Below are positions 42,938-51,841 of a stretch of DNA of 64,000 nucleotides, piece by piece. The notes beneath the pieces were generated by a model, which did not search any database, had not been told where the DNA came from, and worked only from the letters and a program-made list of their open reading frames with translations. The stretch's first letter is position 1. Each line of letters opens with the position of its first letter. Source of the DNA: CALHRB01 sp964473465 (GTDB taxonomy: Bacteria; Bacteroidota; Ignavibacteria; Kapaibacteriales; UBA2268); the NCBI GenBank assembly GCA_964473465.1, contig CAYYPE010000009.1:1-64000 (forward strand), read 5' to 3'. The translations under genes were made by a program, and so were the position numbers.

Positions 42938-44534
42938 GAAGCAAAGCTTTGGAGTTATAATTTATCGTTAGAAAATAAAGACCATCTATTAATTTCTCAA
43001 CATCAATTTGAACATTAACTCGTTTTTTGTAATATACAAAATTTACATTGCTTGATTGTAGCAATATCTCATTTCCGAGTGAATTATAAAGTTTTAAATT
43101 ATCATAACTAATATGTAAGTCATTAATATTAGAATAAATATCAAAATTTAAGAAATTATCAGAAGGATTTGGAAATAAATTATTAACAAAAAAATGAATT
43201 GTATCGCTGGTCTCATTTGCTCTTATCAACACATCACACTGACTTACACCATAATATGAATTTAACTGGATTAAGCCTTCTAGGTAAATTTCTTTAAAAT
43301 AACAAGAGTCTGATATAATAAGTGTATCTCTATTGTTATGATAATCTGGCGAAAAACAGATTTCCAACTCTTCCGAAGAATTTGGTAAAATTATCAATGG
43401 TAATTGACTCTGTGGTATAGAAAAATTAACATTATTGGATAAAATTATTTTTTTCAATGTTATTTCTTTGGCTTCTCTGTTCGAAAAGATAATTTTTCTG
43501 CAATTTAATTTTTCTTTGAATGATTCTTGAAAATGTATAAAATTATTTCCGTCTAACCCATGTATTTCAATATCCCTATTAACAAAATTATTAACACTAT
43601 AAGATGCTTTGAGTTTTAATCCATCCTTGTTAGTAGCAGTAAGTTCATAAACTCCATTCCGTGTAACTTTTATGCTTCTCGTCCTGTCACCAGTTGACCA
43701 AAGATAATCAGAATATCCATCAGTTGCTCTTAGCTCTAAAGAATCACCCTCGCATAAAGTGATTGAATCCGAAGTGATTAGCAGAAAAGAACTTTCATAT
43801 TCACCTTTAATTTCTCTTTCTGATAAACCTTTTGAAAAGATTTTAACTTCATCAATAATACCAGTAAATCTTGCTGATGTTCTATATTCATTAGAATAAT
43901 ACCACCAGTGTCGCCCAATTGCTTGAGTGTTTTCAGAGATATATATAGGTTGAAAAAGAGAACCTTTATAATCTCCATTAATATAAGCATCTAATTTGCC
44001 GTTATTATAAACTAAGCAATAATGAATCCATCGAAAGCGATTGGCATAATTAAATGGAATCTTGAGGCAGTTAGATACTTCTTTGCCACCAACAGTAAAA
44101 TTTATATAATTTGTCGTGTCAGGAAGAGGAGCCGCATGAGTAATACCTAACCATCCAGTGCTCCAATTACCAAATAATATATATGCATCACCATGGAAAT
44201 GACTCATAGACTCTTCATAAACCCACATTGAAATTGTGAACGATACTAAATTTTCAAAATCAATTCTTGGTAATAGAATATGATCTCCTATCTGCCTCAA
44301 GTCTGTTCCTACAACAATATAATATCCTTTGCCAGTTAAATTCATACCTGTCCCATTTTTTATTCCCTTCACTGGTTTAGGATTATTCACCAAAACACCA
44401 TGATAACCATTTCCACTAAAATCACGAGCAGTTGAATCTTCAAAACTCCAATATGCTATTAAAGAATCTGGTTTTGATGAGAGTGAATTTATAAATAAAA
44501 AGAGAAACAATAGAATAATAACAATCTTTTTCAT
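42915..44534 (-). CDS. Secreted LamG-domain protein with T9SS sorting domain
   Basis: Signal peptide 1-20. Residues ~22-250 are a LamG/concanavalin-like domain: LIAYWSFEDSTARDFSGNGY, FTISMWVYEES, RFRWIHYCLVYNNGKLDAYI and TGIIDEVKIFSKGLSEREIK. A short Ig-like segment (SITLCEGDSLELRATDGYSD, YLWSTGDRTRSI) follows, then an unassigned beta region, and a type-A sorting domain (FPNPSDNFLNFDI ... GLYFLTINYNSKALLLKFFV). It is likely a surface adhesin or matrix protein. It is divergent from the 44575 gene. Confidence 0.85.
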   Translation of the reverse strand: MKKIVIILLFLFLFINSLSSKPDSLIAYWSFEDSTARDFSGNGYHGVLVNNPKPVKGIKNGTGMNLTGKGYYIVVGTDLRQIGDHILLPRIDFENLVSFTISMWVYEESMSHFHGDAYILFGNWSTGWLGITHAAPLPDTTNYINFTVGGKEVSNCLKIPFNYANRFRWIHYCLVYNNGKLDAYINGDYKGSLFQPIYISENTQAIGRHWWYYSNEYRTSARFTGIIDEVKIFSKGLSEREIKGEYESSFLLITSDSITLCEGDSLELRATDGYSDYLWSTGDRTRSIKVTRNGVYELTATNKDGLKLKASYSVNNFVNRDIEIHGLDGNNFIHFQESFKEKLNCRKIIFSNREAKEITLKKIILSNNVNFSIPQSQLPLIILPNSSEELEICFSPDYHNNRDTLIISDSCYFKEIYLEGLIQLNSYYGVSQCDVLIRANETSDTIHFFVNNLFPNPSDNFLNFDIYSNINDLHISYDNLKLYNSLGNEILLQSSNVNFVYYKKRVNVQIDVEKLIDGLYFLTINYNSKALLLKFFVSH

Positions 44535-44574
44535 AATTTAATAAATTATATTAATCAATTTTATATTTAAAATT

Positions 44575-44979
44575 ATGAAATTATTATTATTAATCAATGG
44601 AAGTCTAATAAAAATTTTTCAAGCTAATCTATTGAAGGAATCAGACTTTGAAATTCAAAAAATTGATGAAAAAGACTTAGCCAAGCCAAGACACATATTA
44701 AATATTTTAAAAAAAAATAAATATGATGAAGTATATTTTGCTTGTATTGAAAATAACTTGCAAAGATTTCATTTCTTTATGTTCATATATTTATTTCTAT
44801 CATTGAATTTTAAAGGTGGTATTATAGATGAACAGGGTAATAAAATTTCCTTTTCAATGTTTAAATTTATTTTCGTCTATTTTCCAAAATTTATCTCTGA
44901 GGTAATAATTAGTATTTTGGTTATTATTTATTATAAATTAAAAATTCCAATTCTAAGGTGGAGATTAAAAGTTCGTTAA
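44575..44979 (+). CDS. Small membrane-associated protein coupled to a glycosyltransferase, unknown
   Basis: 134 residues. The first ~60 form an alternating Rossmann-like start (KLLLLINGSLIKIF ... KPRHILNILKKNKYDEVYFA); the rest contains two hydrophobic segments (FFMFIYLFLSLNF and FISEVIISILVIIYYKL) and a basic tail. I recognise no family. The 3' end overlaps the GT4 start by 22 bases, so it is likely a helper or membrane anchor for that enzyme. Confidence 0.6.
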   Translation: MKLLLLINGSLIKIFQANLLKESDFEIQKIDEKDLAKPRHILNILKKNKYDEVYFACIENNLQRFHFFMFIYLFLSLNFKGGIIDEQGNKISFSMFKFIFVYFPKFISEVIISILVIIYYKLKIPILRWRLKVR

Positions 44980-46157
44980 AAGGGCTATTCTGGCGTTCTG
45001 ATTTTTATGGTGCATATACAGATGGAGGTATGTCTTCAATGCACAATGGCATACTCAATGGTTTATTACAACTTGGCCACAAAGCAGTTTTTGCATCATC
45101 TGGCAGAATGAAACTACCACAGGGTATTCCTGTTTATTTTATCCCCCATTCAAAATTTTTGTGGAATTTACCTGAAGTATTGAACTTACCATACAATCGA
45201 AAAGTAACTAAAGAATTAATAAAAATAATTGATAAAGAAAAACCTGATTTCCTTTATCAGCATCATGCTGACTTTAATTATTCTGGGACAATACTAAAGA
45301 AAAAACTTGGCATGCCTTTTTTTCTACAATGCGAAAGCGTCCAGTTCTGGATTAAGGAAAAATGGGGTAAAATCTACTTAAAGAAACTACTTAGAGATAT
45401 TGAGGAAATACAATGGGAACAAGCCGATGCTATTTTTGTCATTTCAGAGGAAGTTAAAAAACATATATCATCCTTTGGTGTTGATCAAAATAAAATCTAT
45501 GTTAATAGTAGCTCTGTAAATCCTGATGTTTTCCATCCAGATATTGATGGCTCTGAAATCAGAAAAAAATATAATCTCGAAGATAAATTCGTTATTGGAT
45601 TCACAGGAACATTTGCCCCTTGGCACGGAGTAGAAATATTAGCAGAATCGGTAAAAATTATTACTAATACTATAAAAAATGCTTTTGTGTTTTTTGTTGG
45701 CGATGGAATGCTAAGACCAAAAATTGAAGAAATATTAAAAAGAGATAATGTTGAAAATAAAGCTATAATTACTGGGATGCAACCTTTTGAATTAATGCCA
45801 GAATTTATTGCAGCCTGCGATGTTGTTGTTTCTCCGTGTGTTCAAACAGATGAATCAACCGAATTCTTTAATAGTCCAATTAAATTGTTTGAGTATTTAG
45901 GGATGGGAAAACCCATTGTTGCCTCTAATGTTGGTCAACAAAGTTATGTAATTCAAAATGAAGTTAATGGCATTCATTGTCATCAGAAATCCCCAGAAGA
46001 CTTAGCAGATGCCATAATTAAACTTTATAAAAATCCTGATCTATCAAAAAAAATTTCGATTCAGGCTCGAAAAGATGCAGTAGAAAAATATAACTGGATC
46101 AATAATTCCAAAAGAATTATTGATGTCTATAATAAGATGTTTGGGAAGAAATCATAG
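44958..46157 (+). CDS. Glycosyltransferase family 4 (group 1)
   Basis: The start is GTG at 44958 inside the preceding gene. GT-B fold: the N-terminal half with GGMSSMHNGILNGLLQLGHK; the C-terminal half with IGFTGTFAPWHGVEILAES, FVGDGMLRPKIEEIL, ITGMQPFELMPEFIAACDVV, SPIKLFEYLGMGKPIVASNV and the E-x7-E-like nucleotide-sugar site. It transfers a sugar from a nucleotide donor to an envelope glycan; donor and acceptor are unknown. The stop region overlaps the convergent kinase gene by 6 bases. Confidence 0.88.
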   Translation: MEIKSSLKGLFWRSDFYGAYTDGGMSSMHNGILNGLLQLGHKAVFASSGRMKLPQGIPVYFIPHSKFLWNLPEVLNLPYNRKVTKELIKIIDKEKPDFLYQHHADFNYSGTILKKKLGMPFFLQCESVQFWIKEKWGKIYLKKLLRDIEEIQWEQADAIFVISEEVKKHISSFGVDQNKIYVNSSSVNPDVFHPDIDGSEIRKKYNLEDKFVIGFTGTFAPWHGVEILAESVKIITNTIKNAFVFFVGDGMLRPKIEEILKRDNVENKAIITGMQPFELMPEFIAACDVVVSPCVQTDESTEFFNSPIKLFEYLGMGKPIVASNVGQQSYVIQNEVNGIHCHQKSPEDLADAIIKLYKNPDLSKKISIQARKDAVEKYNWINNSKRIIDVYNKMFGKKS

Positions 46158-47249
46158 ACAGGGAAGCGTTAAAGTTACGGTTGTAAATATTCCAAGTTCA
46201 CTATTTATTGAAAAATTACCATTGTGAAGTTCGATTATTTTCTTAACAATTGCAAGACCTAATCCAGCTCCTTGTTGCTCGTAAATTCTTCTTTCGAATT
46301 GAACATATTCACCGCAATTTTGTATCTGCTCCGAAGTCAATCCTCTGCCGTGGTCAGTAATTGCTATTTTGTAATTATTTGCATTTTTCTTGCTAATCAC
46401 AGTAATTCTTGTCCCCGGATCGGAATATTTTAGGGCATTATCTACCAATTCTTCAAATAGTTTACTCAAATGTTCACTTGTTATAAAAACATCAGCATCC
46501 TCGAGTTCAATTCTAAAATCGTTCTTTCGCTTGCAATTGAATAGCTTAGCTTCCAATAGCTCAGTGATTTGTGCTTTAACCGAATAGAGAATATTTTCCC
46601 TTAACCTTAATACCTCTTCCTGATTTGAGGCAAGTATTTCCAGATTAGCATAAAATAAATATTTTTCCATCACTCCATTCAATCTTTTCGCACTTCCTGA
46701 AATATGCTCAAGAATTTCTTTAATTTCTTCTTTATCAGAATTATCGAGATTCTGCCTTAAAAAATCAGAAAAACCAAGAATGACATTTAATGGAGTTCTT
46801 AATTCATGTGGGAGAGAATATCTAATGCTTTGCCTCAGGTCTTCAATTTTTTGTTTAAAGTGAGATTCGATTTTCTCATTTTTGCTCAACCTGACTTTAA
46901 CGGTAGAAAGCAAATCATTTATATCAAATGGTTTTGCGATGTAATCATCTGCTCCAAGCCTCATTCCTTCACGTATTTCAGAAAGTTGGGACTTTGCACT
47001 AAGAAAAAGAAAAGGTATTGATGAAGTTTCGACATCTTTCTGTAAAGCAGATAGTAATTGATATCCGTCCATTTCGGGCATCATTATATCCGAAATGACA
47101 AGATCAGGGTGATACTGCTTGGCAAGAGAGTAAGCGACCTTGCCATTATTAGCACTGATAGCAATATAATCGCTTAGCTCAAGTGCTGTTACTATATCCT
47201 CTCTGATCTGAGGCTCGTCTTCGACTACAAGTATTCTTTTCTTATTCAT
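46152..47249 (-). CDS. Receiver domain fused to histidine kinase
   Basis: Domain order REC (1-120) then HisKA (~145-210) then HATPase (~255-365). REC has VVEDE and the phospho-acceptor in LVISDIMMPEMDGYQLL. The kinase has SLPHELRTPLNVILGF (H-box), VDNALKYSDPGT (N-box), ITDHGRGLT (G1) and QQGAGLGLAIVKKI (G2), all intact. No membrane segment is present, so it is cytoplasmic. Its start overlaps the end of the upstream sensor gene by 8 bases; the two are probably made together and may form a phosphorelay. Confidence 0.9.
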   Translation of the reverse strand: MNKKRILVVEDEPQIREDIVTALELSDYIAISANNGKVAYSLAKQYHPDLVISDIMMPEMDGYQLLSALQKDVETSSIPFLFLSAKSQLSEIREGMRLGADDYIAKPFDINDLLSTVKVRLSKNEKIESHFKQKIEDLRQSIRYSLPHELRTPLNVILGFSDFLRQNLDNSDKEEIKEILEHISGSAKRLNGVMEKYLFYANLEILASNQEEVLRLRENILYSVKAQITELLEAKLFNCKRKNDFRIELEDADVFITSEHLSKLFEELVDNALKYSDPGTRITVISKKNANNYKIAITDHGRGLTSEQIQNCGEYVQFERRIYEQQGAGLGLAIVKKIIELHNGNFSINSELGIFTTVTLTLPCL

Positions 47250-49020
47250 TTTTGTTCTTTTGACTTATTATTGGGATATTTATTATGATTGAAAAAGTAT
47301 TTTCTCCTTTTTCAAAATATTTTATACTTCCCTTGTGAATTTGAACTGATTTAACAACAACAGACCAGTTAATACATGTCGAGGGTAAATCATCAATTAT
47401 TTTACCTTCTGAAACCAATCTTTTTATTATTTCAAATTCATTTTGACTAACGTTTAAATGTATATCATTAATAATCAGAACCAATTCACCGTCAGAATCA
47501 CCAATGAATATATTTATCTGATCTTCCTCATTAGAATTCTTAATAATATTTGTTAAAGCATTAAAGCAAATTATTCGGAATAATCTGTCATCAATAACGG
47601 CAACAATTTTTTTTGAATCTGTTGTTAATACTATTTTATCTGATTTGCCATAATTAATATTCAAATTTGATATCAATTGATTCAGAAGCAAAAGAACATC
47701 TGTCTCTTTTGGTTGAAAAACTAAGTCAAATAAATCTGTTCCACCAATAAGAGAAACATTCTCAAGGAGTCCGGACATTTGATCTACTATATTAATAATT
47801 CTTTTGATATATTCATTTTTTTCATCATCCGTCAGTTTATTACCAAATTTTTCGATCATTTGAGCAGCAGATTTGATTTTTGTTAAGGGTGAACGAAATT
47901 CGTGGGATACCATAGTAATGAAATTACTTTTCATAACATTGAGCTCTTTCTCTTTATCGAGCATGGATTGAATTTCTTTCTGAACTTTCTCTTTCTCTTT
48001 AATTTCATCCTTTAATTTAGAAACTATCACAAGAATATCTTCTGTCCTTTCTTTATATTTCAATTCAAGCTCTTTCTTCTCTTGTTCGAGCATTTCGTCT
48101 TTTTCTTTTCTGAATGATATATCAATAAAGCTATCAATTCTGAATTTTTTTGTTCTTATGGTTGTTGTAGCAACCGACCTTATAACAGGGATAAGCTTAC
48201 CTGATGAATTGATAATGGCAGATTCAAAATTTTTAGATCCAGAAATAAAAAGATCACGATTACTTGAAAATTCTTTTAATGAATGTTCTGTTCTAAATAC
48301 CTCTGATATTTTTTTTCCATTAAGCTCGCTTTGTTTTAGCCCAGTAAGCTTTGCAGAATAGTAATTTGACAGATTTATTTCGTCAGTTTCTGGATCAACA
48401 ATGAAAATCCCTACCTCAAGCGAATTAATAATTGCCTCAAGTTCAATTAGATTTCTTTTTAGGTCAATGGATTTTAATGCGGAATCCTGTTCAATAAAAT
48501 CATTAGTTTTTTCTAATATATTCTGAAGAAGCATATTCTCGATTAGCAAAGCAAAAAAGCGGGCTAACAATTCAAGAATTATAGTTATATCATCTCGATT
48601 GATTTTATCAGGCTGATTTATCAATCTGACTAATAAAAGACCTATAACCTTTGTAGATGATATTAACGGCAGGATAACCAGATATTCATCTTCATTAGTC
48701 TCTGATTGAAAATTAGAAAACTTTTTACTCAAATCAACTGTATTATGAGTTCCTTTTTCCAGAGCCTCTCCGATAAAACCATTTTCCAATAAAAGATTAA
48801 ATAATTCATTCGATAAATCCTTGAATTCTCTGGGAAGGGTGAACCTATGCTCAAATTCGTAAGTATCTTCGTTAAGAAGGAATATTGATACTAAATTAAC
48901 GGTAGGCAGATTCAAACAAAAATCCAGACCCTCGTTAATTGATTTATAAACATCAAAATTATATTCTTTTCGGCTAAGAAAACTTCCAATCTCTCTGATA
49001 ATATTTTCTAGTTTAAACAT
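47242..49020 (-). CDS. GAF-PAS sensor histidine kinase with degenerate ATP-binding domain
   Basis: A soluble protein: a GAF-like domain (~20-175), a PAS domain (~195-305, EVGIFIVDPETDEINLSNYY), a coiled coil (~305-365), HisKA with MVSHEFRSPLTKIKSAAQM (H-box intact) and a C-terminal HATPase-like region. In the latter the N-box NIIKNS survives, but the G1 box reads NDIHLNV instead of DxGxG and the G2 box reads STCINWSVV instead of GxGLGLxI. ATP binding is therefore doubtful. It may act as a sensor and histidine acceptor that is phosphorylated in trans, for example by the intact kinase encoded next. Confidence 0.85.
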   Translation of the reverse strand: MFKLENIIREIGSFLSRKEYNFDVYKSINEGLDFCLNLPTVNLVSIFLLNEDTYEFEHRFTLPREFKDLSNELFNLLLENGFIGEALEKGTHNTVDLSKKFSNFQSETNEDEYLVILPLISSTKVIGLLLVRLINQPDKINRDDITIILELLARFFALLIENMLLQNILEKTNDFIEQDSALKSIDLKRNLIELEAIINSLEVGIFIVDPETDEINLSNYYSAKLTGLKQSELNGKKISEVFRTEHSLKEFSSNRDLFISGSKNFESAIINSSGKLIPVIRSVATTTIRTKKFRIDSFIDISFRKEKDEMLEQEKKELELKYKERTEDILVIVSKLKDEIKEKEKVQKEIQSMLDKEKELNVMKSNFITMVSHEFRSPLTKIKSAAQMIEKFGNKLTDDEKNEYIKRIINIVDQMSGLLENVSLIGGTDLFDLVFQPKETDVLLLLNQLISNLNINYGKSDKIVLTTDSKKIVAVIDDRLFRIICFNALTNIIKNSNEEDQINIFIGDSDGELVLIINDIHLNVSQNEFEIIKRLVSEGKIIDDLPSTCINWSVVVKSVQIHKGSIKYFEKGENTFSIIINIPIISQKNKNE

Positions 49021-49037
49021 TGAACTGATATCCTGAA

Positions 49038-49883
49038 TTATACCTTAAATAGCATCAATGATTCATTATATTCTTTATAAACCTTATCCATAATCGAAGA
49101 AAAAGTATTTTTAGGGAAATTTAATTTGCTCCAAACTTCGTAATTTGGTTCAGGCACTCTGCCCAAAGTCGTTTGTCCAAACCCGAACATTTGGGCAGAA
49201 ATATTTGCAATATGCACACATCCAACCAAAACATCAACCTCACCAGCAATCATACCGCTATAATGATGACGTATAGCATTTTTTAAAGATGTGGGTAATT
49301 TCCATTTCTCAGCAAGCATTTCTCCGGCAACGCTATGATTGATACCTAAGACATTAGTTTCTGCTTCCATCAAACCAACATTTTTTTCGTTGATATATCT
49401 TATGACTTTGAGATATTCTTCATTTATATAATTAAAGAACAAAATTTTACCCAAGTCATGAATTACCCCTGCCACAAAATAGTTTTCTAATTTATTAATT
49501 CCTAATATAGTTCCCAGATTACGTGTGATTATACCTACAGCAATGGAATGTTTCCAGAATTCGACTGGATTGATAAAATAATTAGTTTTATTATTAGGAA
49601 GTAATTCAATCAAGGACAATAAAATGATTATGTTCCGAACTTCTTCAAAACCAAGATAAAAAATTGCTTTCGAAATAGAATCAATTTTACCATAAAATCC
49701 ATATATTGAACTATTTGCTGTCTTAAGAATTTTTGCAGTAGCCGATGGGTCTCTGGTTATTATTTCAGCTGCATCATTAGCAGTTGAGTTTGGTTTTTCC
49801 ATTACCTCTGTCAATTTGTAATAAATAGTTGGCAAAGTTGGAAAATTATCAATGCCCTGCAATATAATTTTAATTGTATCCAT
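49038..49883 (-). CDS. HDOD-domain signalling protein
   Basis: 281 residues covering one HDOD domain: GIDNFPTLPTIYYKLTEVME, EIITRDPSATAKILKTANSS, KAIFYLGFEEVRNIIILLSL and VIHDLGKILFFNY, with an HD pair and a later RHHYSGM. HDOD proteins lack strong phosphohydrolase signatures and usually scaffold signalling or chemotaxis. It lies 17 bases upstream of the GAF-PAS kinase gene, so it is probably the first gene of the three-gene signalling operon. Confidence 0.87.
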   Translation of the reverse strand: MDTIKIILQGIDNFPTLPTIYYKLTEVMEKPNSTANDAAEIITRDPSATAKILKTANSSIYGFYGKIDSISKAIFYLGFEEVRNIIILLSLIELLPNNKTNYFINPVEFWKHSIAVGIITRNLGTILGINKLENYFVAGVIHDLGKILFFNYINEEYLKVIRYINEKNVGLMEAETNVLGINHSVAGEMLAEKWKLPTSLKNAIRHHYSGMIAGEVDVLVGCVHIANISAQMFGFGQTTLGRVPEPNYEVWSKLNFPKNTFSSIMDKVYKEYNESLMLFKV

Positions 49884-50007
49884 TATTTAAGCTATATTCT
49901 TCCAGCTAATATTTTTTTCCAAAAACACTTATCGAAATAATGTATATCAAAAAGCGTGCTGAAATTTTTAATTTCAAAATAATTCTTAGCTGAAGAGGAA
50001 GAATGAT

Positions 50008-50355
50008 TTAATAGTTAATTCTTAACCCGGGTTCTTCATTGAAGATCATTCTCGCATAAAGAATTATTGCAGTATTGAAGAGATCTTTTTCGATATCATT
50101 TCTTGGAAGCCACTGAACTTTAGTTTTTAATCTTTTTTCGGATATTTCAATTTGCTCGGGTGATAATTCAACGTCTGATTCTTGCTCGGTAGATTTTATT
50201 TGTAATGTCTTGATATTCCAGGTTAAAAATACTTTTTTATGTCTTAAAGTCAGGCTTGACCCCTTATTCAAAAGAACCTGACCAAAATGATTTACCACAG
50301 GTTCATCTAAGATCATTCCCTCTTCTAACTCATCAATAGATATACTTTTCCCCAT
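50008..50355 (-). CDS. Stand-alone HD-GYP-associated N-terminal-type domain
   Basis: 115 residues. The first half, SIDELEEGMILDEPVVNHFG then VLLNKGSSLTLRHKKVFLTW, copies the short domain found in front of HD-GYP cyclic-di-GMP phosphodiesterases (GM.L..PV.n..G.vLL.kG..L). The catalytic HD-GYP domain itself is absent, and the second half is not recognised. It is upstream of the HDOD gene by 124 bases on the same strand. A role as a small adaptor in that pathway is inference. Confidence 0.6.
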   Translation of the reverse strand: MGKSISIDELEEGMILDEPVVNHFGQVLLNKGSSLTLRHKKVFLTWNIKTLQIKSTEQESDVELSPEQIEISEKRLKTKVQWLPRNDIEKDLFNTAIILYARMIFNEEPGLRINY

Positions 50356-50460
50356 AAAACACCATTAATATAATCTCAAGATTAAAAATCGACTTTTTTA
50401 AATCAAAATTTAACTTTGATTATATCTTTATAATCATAATTGTGGTAGTTTGCTAAAAAT

Positions 50461-51834
50461 TTAATTAAGCCTGACTATATCGTTATAGATTACAAAAGCC
50501 ATCAGAGCTAACAATGCTATCATACCGACATTTTGGAATGCAACTTTTACCTTAACAGGGATTTCTCTTCTGATAATTCCTTCAATGATAATAAATACCA
50601 AATGCCCACCATCAAGTGCAGGGAATGGTAAAATATTAATTACTGCTAATGTTATTGAGAGAAGAGCCATAAAGTGAAGAAAATTTATAATTCCTATTTC
50701 TGCTTGTTGAGAAGCCATTTTGGCAATCATAATAGGACCGCCGAGAGATTGTTTAGCAGAAATAGACCCGCTAAATATCTGATTTAATGTGCTCAAGAAA
50801 AGATTGATTGACCTCCATGTTTCAGAGAAGCCATATCCAATTGCTTCAAATAATGAATAATTCTTGATAATTTTTGGTCCTGTATAAACTTCCCGCAATT
50901 CCACACCAATGAATCCTTCATCGTTGGGAGTAATTTCTTTGGTGATTGTTTCAGAGCCTCTTTTAAATTCAATCATCAAGGGTTTTGATTTATTTGATTT
51001 TATGATAGAAACAAACTGAGTTGAGCCTTTAATTGACTCCCCATTAACTTCCAGGATGGTATCACCGGGTAATAAACCAGCTTTACCAGCAGGCTTGAGA
51101 GATTCGACATTATTAATAAAAACCATCCATCCCTTTGGCGATAGACCAATTGGTTTCTGGTCTGCGATAGTTTTCAAAATCTTTTTTCCATCGGCAGTTA
51201 GTTCAATTGTTTCTGAGCCTCTTAAGATTTTGATTTTTCTGTTTTTCCCCAATTGATCGAGAGTAAGCATTTCAAATACTTCGTCCCAAGTATTAACAGG
51301 TGTATTATTAATTGAGATTATTTTATCATTTTCTTTTAGTCCAATTGATTCTGCCAAAGAGTTTTTCTGAACAAAACCAATCTCAGTAGTATTTATAAGT
51401 GATTTTCCTTCTATGAGAATTATTGTTGTAAAAATAGCAACAGTTAATAAAGCATTCATTAAAACGCCAGCGCTAAGAACAAATATCTTCTGGAAAGTAT
51501 TTTTTGTCCTGAATTCCCATGGTTTTGGTTCAGTTTTCTCGAAATCAGTATCAAGGCTTTCATCAACCATACCGGAAACCTTGACATAGCCACCAATTGG
51601 AAAAAGACTTACACGGTAATCACAATAAGGACCACCATCCCACTCCTTTGGCAAATTACCAAAAGTGAATCCATTTATTTTATTAAATCCAAATAAACGA
51701 TAGCCCATCCCAAAAGAAAATATCTCCGTTCGAATTCCAGATAACCTCGCTGCAATGAAATGCCCGAATTCGTGAATAACTACAAGTATTCCTATTACTA
51801 TAATAAAATATAATATATCGTTCAAAAAACCCAT
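50461..51834 (-). CDS. rseP: RIP metalloprotease RseP (site-2 protease)
   Basis: Cleaves membrane anti-sigma factors and remnant signal peptides in the inner membrane. The zinc motif HEFGH (21-25) lies in the first helix; NILPFPALDGGHLVF near the C-terminus provides the zinc-binding Asp. Two PDZ domains lie between (NSLAESIGLKENDKIISINN and PAGKAGLLPGDTILEVNGES). Length 457 is normal. The order rseP-dxr matches the common genomic pairing. It ends at 50461 with about 100 bases to the next gene. Confidence 0.95.
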   Translation of the reverse strand: MGFLNDILYFIIVIGILVVIHEFGHFIAARLSGIRTEIFSFGMGYRLFGFNKINGFTFGNLPKEWDGGPYCDYRVSLFPIGGYVKVSGMVDESLDTDFEKTEPKPWEFRTKNTFQKIFVLSAGVLMNALLTVAIFTTIILIEGKSLINTTEIGFVQKNSLAESIGLKENDKIISINNTPVNTWDEVFEMLTLDQLGKNRKIKILRGSETIELTADGKKILKTIADQKPIGLSPKGWMVFINNVESLKPAGKAGLLPGDTILEVNGESIKGSTQFVSIIKSNKSKPLMIEFKRGSETITKEITPNDEGFIGVELREVYTGPKIIKNYSLFEAIGYGFSETWRSINLFLSTLNQIFSGSISAKQSLGGPIMIAKMASQQAEIGIINFLHFMALLSITLAVINILPFPALDGGHLVFIIIEGIIRREIPVKVKVAFQNVGMIALLALMAFVIYNDIVRLN

Positions 51835-51841
51835 ATAAATA

